Source: Desulfoscipio geothermicus
GTDB lineage: Bacteria; Bacillota; Desulfotomaculia; Desulfotomaculales; Desulfallaceae
Reading direction: 5' to 3'
NCBI GenBank assembly: GCA_016841205.1
Contig: JAENZP010000005.1
Span: forward strand, 114,716-178,715
DNA: 64,000 nt
The notes under the pieces were generated by a model. It searched no databases. It was not told the DNA's origin and saw only the letters and a list, made by a program, of their open reading frames with translations. Position numbers and translations under genes: made by a program. Shown here one piece after another: positions 17,204-26,084 of this stretch. Every line of letters starts with the position of its first letter. Within the stretch, counting starts at the first letter, position 1.

Positions 17204-18127
17204 TTACGACAAAACGTCAAAACCATACTCGGCAATAAGTCTTTTCAATTCGTCAATATACCCGGACGCAAAGCGGCTAAGGACAGCTTTGGAATTTGTT
17301 ATCCAACCGACAGTCATACTTTCCTCAGTTTCCAGCGGAACGGAGATGATGCTGCTGCCATTTAAATCGCTGCTTAATACGCCTGTACATATCGTGTACC
17401 CGTTCAAACCGATGAGCAAGTTGAACAATGTAGCGCGGTCGCTGACACGGATACTTTTCTTATGATAAACAGTACTTAATATCTCCTCCGAAAAATAAAA
17501 CGAGTTAAATTCTCCTTGTTCGAATGACAGGTACGGATAATCCTCCAATTCCTTCAAAGTAACGAAGCTTTTCCCGGCCAGCGGATTTTCCGAACTTATA
17601 AAAACATGCGGGCTTGCAGTAAATAACGGATTAAATGTAAGATGATTTTCGCGCAGGAGCTTTATAATGACCTTCTCATTGAAGCCATTTAAATAGAGGA
17701 TACCTATCTCGCTGCGCATATTTTTTACGTCCTCTATAATTTCATAGGTACGTGTTTCACGCAGTGTAAATTCATATTCATCAACATCTGTCAGACGGAC
17801 AAGATTCACAAAGGCATTTACTGAAAATGCGTAATGCTGAGTAGAAATAGAGCACAACCGTCTTGACGGTTTTTTATCTTTGTAACGCTGCTCGAGAAGT
17901 TCGGATTGTTCCACGACTTGACGCGCGTAGGAAAGAAATTCCGCGCCATCGATGGAAAGCGCTATCCCTTTCGCGGAACGGCTAAAAATCTCAATGCCAA
18001 GCTCTGCTTCAATTTCCTTGATAGCATTGGAAAGACTTGGCTGTGAAATGAAAAGTTGTTTTGCGGCTTCACTAATCGATCCACATTCCACTGCTTTAAC
18101 AACATATTTTAACTGTTGCAGTGTCAT
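17204..18127 (-). CDS. LysR-type transcriptional regulator
   Basis: 307 residues. The N-terminal winged helix (MTLQQLKYVVKAVECGSIS, then AAKQLFISQPSLSNAI) covers residues 1-60 and the effector-binding domain covers about 90-300. It converges on metE with the FeoB relic between them and shares its AT-rich composition. LysR proteins next to metE often control methionine genes, and a dyad upstream of metE could be its site. Target and co-inducer are not known. The 200 bases upstream contain no other gene. Confidence 0.9.
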   Translation of the reverse strand: MTLQQLKYVVKAVECGSISEAAKQLFISQPSLSNAIKEIEAELGIEIFSRSAKGIALSIDGAEFLSYARQVVEQSELLEQRYKDKKPSRRLCSISTQHYAFSVNAFVNLVRLTDVDEYEFTLRETRTYEIIEDVKNMRSEIGILYLNGFNEKVIIKLLRENHLTFNPLFTASPHVFISSENPLAGKSFVTLKELEDYPYLSFEQGEFNSFYFSEEILSTVYHKKSIRVSDRATLFNLLIGLNGYTICTGVLSSDLNGSSIISVPLETEESMTVGWITNSKAVLSRFASGYIDELKRLIAEYGFDVLS

Positions 18128-18329
18128 TTTATCACCTATTAAACATTCTTTCTAAAATCTCGTTTCAAAGCATCAACAAAATCTAGCTTTATAAATTAAT
18201 ATTAAACCATAACGCTGTGAAAAAATAAACAATACAGGCAAAGACCATTTCTACCTTTCATTTACATCATAAAGATGCCGACAGCGGCTAAAATAAGTTT
18301 TAAGAAAGTGAAAGGAGTGTGAAAAGAGT

Positions 18330-18590
18330 GTGAAAACAATAGAAATCAATACTACAAAACTTTGCCAGAAATACCGCACCAATGTACCCGTACTGATACG
18401 AGCATGGAAAAAAGGCAACTCAGACATGGAAATCTCATCTCGCACCGGTATTAATTTGGATACCCTTAGCCAGATTAAATGCGATTTAGAAATGGCTCAC
18501 CGCCAGGCTCGGCTGGCTCAAAAACATGCGTTATCGGAAGATGAGCAGTTATCCACTAAACACCATATTCTTTTAAGCCCATTTCTATAA
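18330..18590 (+). CDS. Small hypothetical protein, possible helix-turn-helix
   Basis: 86 residues from a GTG start with GGAG about 12 bases upstream. The middle (GNSDMEISSRTGINLDTLSQI) could form a helix-turn-helix, followed by a charged helix. I do not recognise the family. Its last 73 bases overlap the 3' end of gin on the other strand, which is unusual, so the ORF may be spurious or may really end earlier. Confidence 0.4.
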   Translation: MKTIEINTTKLCQKYRTNVPVLIRAWKKGNSDMEISSRTGINLDTLSQIKCDLEMAHRQARLAQKHALSEDEQLSTKHHILLSPFL

Positions 18591-18727
18591 TATTCATAAT
18601 TTACACTGTCCACAGTTAAATAACAAATTTTTCCCTCACAATCCGGGCAAATATAGTATCCCCGAAAATAGATACCTTGTTCCACTGCCCGGTCAGATCC
18701 GCAAAAAAAACAAACACACTCGCTCAT
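18518..18727 (-). CDS. gin: Anti-sigma factor Gin (CsfB)
   Basis: 69 residues. Gin is a small zinc protein that, in B. subtilis, inhibits sigma-G (and other sigma factors) to prevent early forespore activation. CFFCG at residues 6-10 and CPDCEG at 27-32 are the two zinc knuckles, and YEYYRNGLKRIW is the family's C-terminal helix. ATG 18727 is preceded by AAGGGTGATG. Its location between bofA and yaaO matches csfB in B. subtilis. Confidence 0.85.
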   Translation of the reverse strand: MSECVCFFCGSDRAVEQGIYFRGYYICPDCEGKICYLTVDSVNYEYYRNGLKRIWCLVDNCSSSDNACF

Positions 18728-18772
18728 AACATCACCCTTAATAATATATGTAATTGAATCGGCGCCGGTCAC

Positions 18773-18806
18773 AAAAAAGCTGCGGGACAAGATACTCCCG
18801 CAGCTT
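18773..18806 (-). terminator. Intrinsic terminator after the oxidoreductase operon
   Basis: AAGCTGCGGG pairs perfectly with CCCGCAGCTT (18797-18806 with 18777-18786) and is followed by TTTTTT on the minus strand. It separates the ferredoxin gene from gin. Confidence 0.85.
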
Positions 18807-18820
18807 ACAACTTAATTATT

Positions 18821-19075
18821 TTAATTTTGTTCCTTTTTCTTTTTTTCCACTGCTATGGCGCAATCCGGGCAGAAATTTTGGCATATGCCGCAGGCAATAC
18901 ACTCGTCGTTTATCTCCACCGAAGGCGTACCATATACCCCTAGTACATCGGACCAACTTATGCAATTTTTGGGACACTTCTGTATGCATAGGCCGCATCC
19001 CTTGCAGAGCCCGGGGAACAAGGTCCAAAAAGCTTTTTCCACTTCCAAGGTACGCCCCCTGAAGGTTTGATCCAT
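18821..19075 (-). CDS. 2x[4Fe-4S] ferredoxin subunit of 2-oxoacid oxidoreductase
   Basis: 84 residues. Two cluster motifs are visible: CKGCGLCIQKCP (about 24-35) and CIACGICQNFCPDC (about 59-72). It probably carries electrons from the oxidoreductase to the ferredoxin pool. It starts 14 bases after the gamma subunit stop and ends the operon. Confidence 0.9.
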   Translation of the reverse strand: MDQTFRGRTLEVEKAFWTLFPGLCKGCGLCIQKCPKNCISWSDVLGVYGTPSVEINDECIACGICQNFCPDCAIAVEKKKKEQN

Positions 19076-19089
19076 TTTAATTACCCCCT

Positions 19090-19656
19090 CTACAATAGGC
19101 TGGCCACCAATTCAATGCCGCGATCCAGTGCCCCAAAATTCATTTCCCGCAGTTCAGGATTCTTTTCAAATTTATAGCCAAGCTTATTTTCTACTGCCGC
19201 CCTGGCGTCCTCTACAGCCACCACTTCAGAAGCCTTTAGCACCGCACCCATGATAATGATGTTAAACACCCGGGGATTCAGCTCCTTTGTAGACACCTCG
19301 ATAGCAGGAATACCCAGTACTTTTTTAGCGTTCTTGGGTAAATCATTGTCAATGTTTTTAATACCGGTGTCGTAAACAAACAAAGTCTCAGATCCCACAT
19401 ACTGCTTGGTACGACGAACCGCCCGGTCACTGAGGGCTACCACAATGTCACCGATTAGAAACTTAGGTGCTCCAATAGGCTCATCGCCAATTTGCAGGTA
19501 GGCTACTGAAACTCCACCCCGCTGCTCCACGCCGAAATTGGGTATATATAGTGCCTCGCGGCCTTCTTCGTTGGCCGCCTCGGCGATAATTTGAGCTATT
19601 GATTGTACTCCTTGACCACCCTCGCCAGCCAGGATAATTTTTACCGGCTTAGCCAT
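19090..19656 (-). CDS. korC: 2-oxoacid:ferredoxin oxidoreductase, gamma subunit
   Basis: 188 residues. The gamma subunit of 2-oxoacid oxidoreductases (KorC/VorC type) interacts with CoA and the other subunits. IILAGEGGQGVQSIAQIIAEAA is the Rossmann-like start, and FGVEQRGGVSVAYLQI is the conserved second segment. ATG follows GGAGGGACAATAATC. Which 2-oxoacid is used cannot be told. Confidence 0.88.
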   Translation of the reverse strand: MAKPVKIILAGEGGQGVQSIAQIIAEAANEEGREALYIPNFGVEQRGGVSVAYLQIGDEPIGAPKFLIGDIVVALSDRAVRRTKQYVGSETLFVYDTGIKNIDNDLPKNAKKVLGIPAIEVSTKELNPRVFNIIIMGAVLKASEVVAVEDARAAVENKLGYKFEKNPELREMNFGALDRGIELVASLL

Positions 19657-19800
19657 TGATTATTGTCCCTCCTTCTCCCGGGGACGGGTACTTTAATTTC
19701 CCTACCTTGGAGTATTTAGTTTTTCTTGCTTAACCAACCAATTCCATGTGCCAGTCTTACATTAATATTCCGACTTCAAAACCGGATTTTAAGCATCTGT

Positions 19801-20922
19801 CTAATGTAATACCCTTAGTTTGTCAGACCGAGCCGGATCTTTAATCTCCTTTACCCGGGCAACTACTTCCTCGGTAGTTATACCAACTCCCGGCTTAAAC
19901 ATGGAGAGCATCTCTGCCGTGCTGCCATAAATAGCTTCTTTAATCAACCTATCCAGCTGGCCATTGGCGGATTCTACCACCAACAGTTGTTTAGCTTGTC
20001 CAGCTACATCCCGCAACTGATCCACCGGCAGCGGGCGCAGGGTAATCGGACGGAAATAACCCACCTTGTAACCATCTTCCCGCAGTTCCTTAACCGCTTC
20101 CTTACAAGCCCGGGACACAACACCGTGAGAAATCACCGTTAGCTCAGCATCCTCTGTAGCAAAAGCATCGTATTCAGCAATCTCGGGGGCTACCTTGTCG
20201 TAATCAGCTATGTACTGCTCGAGCACCTCGAACAGCTCTTCTTCCACGTTGTAGGTGTTTCTTAATAAAGTTGGCTCTCTGTCCACTCCCGGCATGCCGG
20301 CACGTCCCACATATGGCTCAGTGGGTACCATGGCAATGCCCCGTAATGCAGGGTCATACATGGTAAGTGATTCTCTCATCTTGGCTTGATAGCCGTCGCC
20401 CAACACAAAGGTAGGAAAGCGGTATTTCCATGCAGTATTAAAAGCCTTAATAGTGTAATCATAAAGATCTTGATGGGTGGCGGTAGAGTAAACCACTCTT
20501 AACCCCTCGCCATTGCCGCCTAGCGTGGTCATAGTAACTTCCTGTTGGGAATAAATCACCGTGGCAGTGGAAGGTCCACCACGCTGCTGCACAATCACTA
20601 CTACCGGCAACCGCATGGCCTCAGCCATGCTCAAAGGTTCCTGCATTAACGTATTACCCGGCCCGGCAGTGGCAGTAAAGGCTCTTCTACCGGCCAACAC
20701 GCCGCCCGTGGTGGTGAATCCTGCCGACAGCTCATCCTCGGTTTGCAAAAACCTGAGGCCATACTTGGGCAGCATCCTAGTCCAGTAATGCATAATTTCA
20801 TTCTGGGGCGTTATGGGGTAACCGTACATAATTTCAGCCTCAGCCGCCACAGCAGCCCGGGCAACCACTTCGTTACCGGTCATAAACACCCTTTTTTCAC
20901 CCTGAATCGGTTTCTCAGGCAT
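19801..20922 (-). CDS. korA: 2-oxoacid:ferredoxin oxidoreductase, alpha subunit
   Basis: 373 residues. The alpha subunit supplies the pyrimidine-domain half of the thiamine-diphosphate site. EIMYGYPITPQNEIMHYW, FLQTEDELSAGFTTTGG (with a catalytic-type Glu) and TATAGPGNTLMQEPLSMA are typical of KorA/VorB. The next gene downstream should be the TPP-binding beta subunit, but only a 144-base gap and then the gamma subunit follow. No beta subunit exists elsewhere in the window. Confidence 0.92.
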   Translation of the reverse strand: MPEKPIQGEKRVFMTGNEVVARAAVAAEAEIMYGYPITPQNEIMHYWTRMLPKYGLRFLQTEDELSAGFTTTGGVLAGRRAFTATAGPGNTLMQEPLSMAEAMRLPVVVIVQQRGGPSTATVIYSQQEVTMTTLGGNGEGLRVVYSTATHQDLYDYTIKAFNTAWKYRFPTFVLGDGYQAKMRESLTMYDPALRGIAMVPTEPYVGRAGMPGVDREPTLLRNTYNVEEELFEVLEQYIADYDKVAPEIAEYDAFATEDAELTVISHGVVSRACKEAVKELREDGYKVGYFRPITLRPLPVDQLRDVAGQAKQLLVVESANGQLDRLIKEAIYGSTAEMLSMFKPGVGITTEEVVARVKEIKDPARSDKLRVLH

Positions 20923-20967
20923 TTACTTTATCCCCCCTGATTCTTAACTCCTATGGGTAAAATTAAT

Positions 20968-21642
20968 CTACCAAAAAGTACGTGGCATATACCTATTCAA
21001 CTTTTTTACCGGGTGCCCGGCCATATCTACCGGACCAATCAATGCCGCAATTTTCGTGATTGCCGTGGTGGCCACCACCGGCAATTGCAATTGCCGGGCC
21101 GCTGCCTCCACCATCAGAGCCCCCTGCTGGACAATATCCACATCAGTATCTTCTCCCAAGTGACTGTTATTAATAATACCGTGCACTTTACCCAACTCCC
21201 GGATATAATCCACTATATCCATTACACTGCCCGTCACCGGCCTGGCAATATTTATCACAACATAAATCTTTAAATCAGGGTCCGTACCTGCCCCTTCCAG
21301 CAAGTTCAGGGTTTTAGCCCCTTCCACCCCATAACCGATATCCAGCACAATGTCCCCGGACCGGCGCAGAGCCCAGCGATTTTCCGCCCGGAGCACATTG
21401 CCCGCTTCACCCAATCCTATGGTATCCTTGGTTTCCCAGGCCAACACGTTAATCCCTTCTTGCTGCAACTCTCTCTTTATGGGGCGCAACGTGTAACACG
21501 GCTCTACAATATCTAAATCCACCAAGGTAACCCTCCGACCAATGGCAGCTAAATCAACCGCTCTGTTAACGGCCACTTCGCTTTTTCCGCTTGCATATTC
21601 TCCAACGTAAGCCTCTACTACCCGCGGGCCGATAATCTTCAC
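20968..21642 (-). CDS. P-loop NTPase, CobQ/MinD-like nucleotide-binding protein
   Basis: 224 residues. The Walker A is GEYASGKSEVAVNRA near residue 14, LVDLDIVEPCY resembles the MinD/ArsA switch I, and VLDIGYG is a Walker B-like strand near 97. It lies 45 bases upstream of the alpha subunit and probably shares its transcript. Similar proteins occur next to oxidoreductase genes in Clostridia, perhaps in metal-cluster handling, but the role is not established. Confidence 0.75.
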   Translation of the reverse strand: MKIIGPRVVEAYVGEYASGKSEVAVNRAVDLAAIGRRVTLVDLDIVEPCYTLRPIKRELQQEGINVLAWETKDTIGLGEAGNVLRAENRWALRRSGDIVLDIGYGVEGAKTLNLLEGAGTDPDLKIYVVINIARPVTGSVMDIVDYIRELGKVHGIINNSHLGEDTDVDIVQQGALMVEAAARQLQLPVVATTAITKIAALIGPVDMAGHPVKKLNRYMPRTFW

Positions 21643-21850
21643 CCCCGCGAAATTTATATTTCTAATAATCTTGTGTTATAGTTTTTATAATCTAGAAACT
21701 TTTTATGAATTTATTTATTAATCGCTTGCCTTATAATCTGCCGTTTCGTAACTTTCATGCTTTGCGCTACTCCATTTTGACCATAAAAAAATCCTCCTCA
21801 TTGTTAGTTTTGAGGAAGATTATCTCATAGCTTTAAATTTATATTATATT
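21643..21850. terminator. Intergenic region containing the bofA-recR terminator (21783-21821)
   Basis: On the minus strand AATCTTCCTCA pairs with TGAGGAGGATT (21821-21811 with 21800-21790, one G-U pair) and is followed by TTTTTTT. It ends the dnaX-ebfC-recR-bofA transcript. Nothing else is seen in this gap. Confidence 0.85.
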
Positions 21851-22129
21851 TCATGCAAACCACTGGCTAATTAAAACCAACAAAACCAGGCCGGGCAGTC
21901 GCAAAATGCCGGCTATCAGCATAGTAAAAGGGTTAAAAGCCACATGCATGTCCAAAAATCCCAAACCCCAATTAAGCAACACCAAAAACACCATTCCAAT
22001 GACCAGGCACCCGGCCAGTCTCAACAGCCATCGCAGCGGTCTATACATAATAGTAGGCATAATATACAGGCCTAGCAATAGCAACCCTATAACTAGCAAA
22101 AACCATTCCACCATTAACACCCCAATCAT
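21851..22129 (-). CDS. bofA: Pro-sigma-K processing inhibitor BofA family protein
   Basis: 92 residues, integral membrane. Three hydrophobic segments are seen (about 5-27, 37-55 and 66-90). The C-terminal FNPFTMLIAGILRLPGLVLLVL matches the BofA signature. In B. subtilis BofA holds the SpoIVFB protease inactive in the mother-cell membrane around the forespore. It follows recR as in B. subtilis except that yaaL, which normally lies between them, is absent. ATG 22114 is an alternative start. Confidence 0.88.
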   Translation of the reverse strand: MIGVLMVEWFLLVIGLLLLGLYIMPTIMYRPLRWLLRLAGCLVIGMVFLVLLNWGLGFLDMHVAFNPFTMLIAGILRLPGLVLLVLISQWFA

Positions 22130-22172
22130 TATAATAAATAATATATGGTGTACAGGTGGAAAAAATTACTGT

Positions 22173-22772
22173 TTATTCTATTTCCCGCCGGCCTTCAATA
22201 GCCCTACCAAGGGTTACTTCATCAGCGTATTCCAAATGGGCACCTACCGGCAGGCCATGGGCTATTCTGGTAACCTTAATGCCCAAGGGTTTAATCAGCC
22301 TAGCTAAATAAAGTGCCGTGGCATCCCCCTCCACATCCGGGTTGGTGGCCAAGATCACTTCTTGCACCGCACCGCCTGACAGCCGGTCCAGTAAACTTTT
22401 GATATTAAGTTCCTGGGGTCCCACACCTGCCAGAGGTGATAGGACACCGTGCAGTACATGGTAAACACCCTTATAACCCCGGTATTTTTCAATAGCCGCT
22501 ACATCCCGGGGATCCTGTACCACACAGATCACCCCATTGTTACGTGTCTCGCTTGAACATACCGGGCATGGATCTACATCAGTAAAATCGCCGCACACAG
22601 AACAGCGCCGCACCTTTTCCCGGGCCTCTCTGATGGCCTCCGCCAGGCTGACGGCCACCTCCGGAGGGGCATTCAATAAAAAAAAGGCCAGCCGTTGCGC
22701 GGTTTTGGTACCAATCCCGGGTAATCTGGCCAATTCAACGATCAGTCGCGACACCGCTCCAGCATATTGCAT
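22173..22772 (-). CDS. recR: Recombination mediator RecR
   Basis: About 199 residues. RecR with RecO and RecF loads RecA at gaps. An N-terminal helix-hairpin-helix (LARLPGIGTKTAQRLAFFLL), a zinc finger (CSVCGDF and CPVCSS near 54-70) and a TOPRIM domain (ICVVQDPRDVAAIE and EVILATNPDVEGDATALYL) are visible. ATG 22772 gives the usual family start; GTG three codons upstream is possible. Confidence 0.97.
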   Translation of the reverse strand: MQYAGAVSRLIVELARLPGIGTKTAQRLAFFLLNAPPEVAVSLAEAIREAREKVRRCSVCGDFTDVDPCPVCSSETRNNGVICVVQDPRDVAAIEKYRGYKGVYHVLHGVLSPLAGVGPQELNIKSLLDRLSGGAVQEVILATNPDVEGDATALYLARLIKPLGIKVTRIAHGLPVGAHLEYADEVTLGRAIEGRREIE

Positions 22773-22783
22773 TTGTCTCACTA

Positions 22784-23098
22784 TTAAAATAACCCGGGTA
22801 TATTAAGCCCACCGGTTAATTTACCCATTTCCTTGGTCATCATATCCTGGGCCTTTTTTAACGCCTCATTGACTGCTGTTAAAACCAGATCCTGAAGCAT
22901 TTCCACATCTTCCGGGTCCACCACTTCGGGCTTAATTTCCACTGATACGACTTCCTGGCGACCATTGGCCACCACCCGCACCACACCACCGCCAGCAGTA
23001 CTTTCCACCGTTTTATTGCCAAGCTCCTCCTGCATTTTGGCCATGTCGGCCTGCATCTTTTGCACTTGCTTCATCATTTTAGCCATATTTCCGCCCAT
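22784..23098 (-). CDS. ebfC: Nucleoid-associated protein YbaB/EbfC
   Basis: 104 residues. YbaB/EbfC proteins are small dimeric DNA-binding proteins of the nucleoid. [19 protein letters not shown] is the N-terminal helix and [22 protein letters not shown] the sheet core. It lies between dnaX and recR as in most bacteria. Confidence 0.96.
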   Translation of the reverse strand: MGGNMAKMMKQVQKMQADMAKMQEELGNKTVESTAGGGVVRVVANGRQEVVSVEIKPEVVDPEDVEMLQDLVLTAVNEALKKAQDMMTKEMGKLTGGLNIPGLF

Positions 23099-23111
23099 AT
23101 CCAGTACCTCC

Positions 23112-24950
23112 TCATTTTTTATATAAATCCTTTTCTAAGGATACCATTTCTCCCTGAAACAGGCTTATCGCTTCCGTTGTATCCAGTTGCTCCGTACTCT
23201 TTTGCCAACCCTGCGGCGGGGCATCGTAAAATTGGCATCGTACCTGCCACGTCAAATGGGTCACTGAATTTAGCGTTTCGGTTAGTAATTGCTTGATGTC
23301 CGGGGCCTCGGCCATATCCTTGATAAAAACATCTCCCAGGGGCACACCCAGCACTAAACAGTGCTCTTTCGTTTCCGCCGGCCAGGTCTGACATAAACAG
23401 GTATAAGCTATCGGGTTGGCTTTTTTAATAACCGCCATTATTTCCGGCCACCATTTCCAAATTTGCTCCATGTTATAGCTGAGATCATCATCAATATTCT
23501 TCCCAGCTAACTGGACGGGAACTGCCACAGCGCCACCGGATTTTGATATAGCTATTGGATCTGCTTGCAATGCCGCCCCATCCGCTTTTTCGGCAGCCGC
23601 CGCCAAACCGGAGACATTTTTAACTGGTTTCTCCGACTTAGATGTTGATTGGACATTAACTTTAGTATTACCCAATTTAGGCTGTTTACCCTCAATCTGT
23701 AAGTTGATCTGATCACTTTCATCCAGCACCGTAGATTTATGCGATGTTTGATGGCTATTATGCGCATTATGAGCACTTGGTTGCAACTCGCCATTTTTCC
23801 ACTGTCCCCCGTTGGCCAGCGCTTGTTCAAGCCGCTCAATTCTGTGCAACAATTCATCTGCGGATGGCATACCGTTGTCATCCATAATTCGTACCAGCGC
23901 TAACTCTAGCACTACCCTTGGGTGCGCACTGCGGCGCATAGCCTGCTCGGCCTCAACTAGATAATCCAAGGTCCCTATTAACTTGTTGCGCGTGAATATT
24001 TGCAATAAGCTTGCCGGAGGCATACCAAACCCGGCTTCCCCAGGCCCTTCCGGCGCTATTAAAACCAGCAGCAGCCGGCGCAGGTATTCCGTCAATTCCC
24101 TGATTAACAGCTTTAAATCTTTACCCTCGGCAACAATATCGGCCACCAGCTTTAACACACTAGCCGCTTTTTTTTCTGCCAACCCGGTGGCCAGCCCGAG
24201 TAGCACATCTTCGGCCACCGTACCCAAAATACTATGCACCGTATCAGCAGTAACGGCAGTTTCTCCGCTGAGCAGAAGCGCCTGATCCAACACGCTCAAG
24301 GCATCCCGCATGCTGCCTTCAGAAGCCCGGGTGATTGCCCGCACCGCTTCTCCATTCACCTTAAAATTACTCTTGACCGCCACCTCTTCTAGTTGCTTGG
24401 CAATTAATTCATCCGGAATGGGACGGAAATCAAAGCGCTGGCAGCGGGACAGTATGGTAAGAGGCACTTTGTGCGGCTCCGTGGTTGCCAGAACAAATAC
24501 CACATGCCCGGGCGGTTCTTCCAATGTTTTCAACAGAGCATTGAAAGCTTCATTGGTGAGCATATGTACTTCATCCACTATGTATATCCGCTTGTCACCC
24601 AATGAAGGAAAATATTTTATATTCTCCTTCAACTCACGTATTTCATCAATACCCCGGTTGGAAGCAGCGTCAATTTCAATTACATCCATGGTGGCGCCGG
24701 TCAATATCTCCCGGCAATTTCGGCACTGGTTGCACGGCTCTCCCTTGCGCTGCTCCGTGCAATTTATAGCCCGGGCCAGCACCTTGGCCGTGCTGGTTTT
24801 TCCAGTGCCCCGAGGCCCGCAAAATAAATAGGCGTGGCTAACTTTGCCTGCCATCAAGGCATTGCGCAGCGTCTCCGTAATATGCTTTTGACCCACTACG
24901 TCACTCAACTGCTGCGGCCGCCACTGCCGATACAAGGCCAGGTAACTCAC
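23112..24950 (-). CDS. dnaX: DNA polymerase III subunits gamma and tau
   Basis: About 612 residues. DnaX is the ATPase of the clamp loader. [21 protein letters not shown] is the P-loop near residue 45, CNQCRNC the zinc finger, [10 protein letters not shown] the Walker B and [12 protein letters not shown] the sensor region. A Ser/Thr/Lys-rich linker (about 390-480) precedes the tau C-terminal domain. GTG 24950 gives the family start [15 protein letters not shown] 24953 and GTG 24959 are close alternatives. No programmed frameshift site was recognised. Confidence 0.96.
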   Translation of the reverse strand: MSYLALYRQWRPQQLSDVVGQKHITETLRNALMAGKVSHAYLFCGPRGTGKTSTAKVLARAINCTEQRKGEPCNQCRNCREILTGATMDVIEIDAASNRGIDEIRELKENIKYFPSLGDKRIYIVDEVHMLTNEAFNALLKTLEEPPGHVVFVLATTEPHKVPLTILSRCQRFDFRPIPDELIAKQLEEVAVKSNFKVNGEAVRAITRASEGSMRDALSVLDQALLLSGETAVTADTVHSILGTVAEDVLLGLATGLAEKKAASVLKLVADIVAEGKDLKLLIRELTEYLRRLLLVLIAPEGPGEAGFGMPPASLLQIFTRNKLIGTLDYLVEAEQAMRRSAHPRVVLELALVRIMDDNGMPSADELLHRIERLEQALANGGQWKNGELQPSAHNAHNSHQTSHKSTVLDESDQINLQIEGKQPKLGNTKVNVQSTSKSEKPVKNVSGLAAAAEKADGAALQADPIAISKSGGAVAVPVQLAGKNIDDDLSYNMEQIWKWWPEIMAVIKKANPIAYTCLCQTWPAETKEHCLVLGVPLGDVFIKDMAEAPDIKQLLTETLNSVTHLTWQVRCQFYDAPPQGWQKSTEQLDTTEAISLFQGEMVSLEKDLYKK

Positions 24951-25058
24951 CATCCACACCCCCCCGCATAAACCACTAAATTAAATTCGCCGCCGCAACG
25001 CTTTTTCCCTTCCATTGGATCGTTCACCATAAACGTTCTATTTAAAAGCGTTTTTTAA

Positions 25059-25096
25059 TAACAAGAAAACCGACCTAAAGCCGGTTTTCTTGTTAT
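25059..25096 (-). terminator. Hairpin between SRP RNA and dnaX
   Basis: A 15-bp stem (TAACAAGAAAACCGAC-type arm 25059-25074 with 25081-25096) with a short loop lies 18 bases beyond the SRP RNA 3' end. The stem is itself U-rich at its 3' side. It should end the SRP RNA. Confidence 0.7.
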
Positions 25097-25114
25097 ATAT
25101 AATTAAATTTAATG

Positions 25115-25382
25115 GCCGTGCACCTGCCGTCGAATAATGGTTTCCAAGCGTTACTTTTGCAGGTAGCTCAGACCAGGCACCCTTGCGGCACCCGGATAAA
25201 CTTCCTTAGTGCTGCTTCCGTCAGGACCTGACACGGTTCAAAAGCCTCCGTCGCGCAAGACCCAATCGTCAACACCCCTTACAAAAGCCGGACCTCACAA
25301 GCCAAACCCTCGGACAGGAATTCAACCCCGTTACAGCGGATTACGGGTGCAGGGCACCGCTACCTCCCCATCTAGCACGGCC
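25115..25382 (-). ncRNA. ffs: Signal recognition particle RNA, large (Bacillus-type) form
   Basis: About 268 nt, so it includes an Alu domain. The two ends are complementary (GGCCGTGC at 25382-25375 with GCACGGCC at 25122-25115). The helix-8 signature GTCAGGTCCTGACGGAAGCA with its GGAA tetraloop is present in the 25210-25240 region. SRP RNA and Ffh target membrane proteins to the Sec translocon. Its place upstream of dnaX matches B. subtilis scr. Confidence 0.95.
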
Positions 25383-25460
25383 AAAAATAAAATTAACTAT
25401 TTTTAGCGCAAGGACGGACCCGTCATAAACAGTCAAGTCCGTCCCCATGCCCAAATACTA

Positions 25461-25553
25461 TGGCGGAGAGAGAGGGATTCGAACCCTCGAGACGGGTCAA
25501 ACCGTCTACGCGATTTCCAGTCGCGCGCCTTCGACCAACTCAGCCATCTCTCC
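25461..25553 (-). tRNA. tRNA-Ser (anticodon GGA)
   Basis: 93 nt including the encoded CCA. The anticodon arm CGCGA-CTGGAAA-TCGCG gives GGA (reads UCC/UCU). The long variable arm and GGTTCGAATCC T-arm are present. Confidence 0.96.
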
Positions 25554-26084
25554 GTGGTCTACATTATGCATTGTATCCAATTGTAGCGCTTCCAACCGCG
25601 CAATAATTATTATACATATTTTTTAGTTTAACCGCAAGACTTTTTACTTATAATAACCGCTAAGCTGTCAATATAATATTGGCAGGCTTGGCAAACACCT
25701 GCACATAATATGGGAGAAGGCGTCGGACCTTCTCCCATTAGCAACCATCCTTACAGTTTTCCGAAAACAATCAAAATATTTCTCCAGTTACTTTACTCTT
25801 ACGTTAATTTGTGGGGTATAATACTTGTTTTCAACCGACTTCACAGTAATATCTAAAACAGAACCTTACCGAACAAAATTACCGAAATACCATAAACTCA
25901 CTTTTATGCAACTTACCTAAACAAAAATACACTACCCATAGACTGGCTTACTTCTCGCAACAAACCCGAACCACATATCCGACGCTTCTTGCATACCGTA
26001 CAACCCGAGTCACTGTATGGATGGTGCTTAATGTTATTATAACAAAGTTAATAACATTAAGCAATAGTTTTCTAAGATATTTTT
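25554..26084. other. 531-base intergenic region with two hairpins
   Basis: No gene is supported. A perfect 10-bp stem (TGGGAGAAGG at 25711-25720 with CCTTCTCCCA at 25728-25737) and a perfect 13-bp AT-rich stem (26027-26039 with 26049-26061) are seen. The second lies 24 bases beyond the DEAD-box gene stop and probably acts in its termination or mRNA 3'-end stability. Neither is followed by a clear U-tract. Confidence 0.55.

Noticed and set aside
25209..25406. 65-residue ORF over the SRP RNA
   Set aside because: It is the complement of a structured RNA gene, so coding is an artefact.
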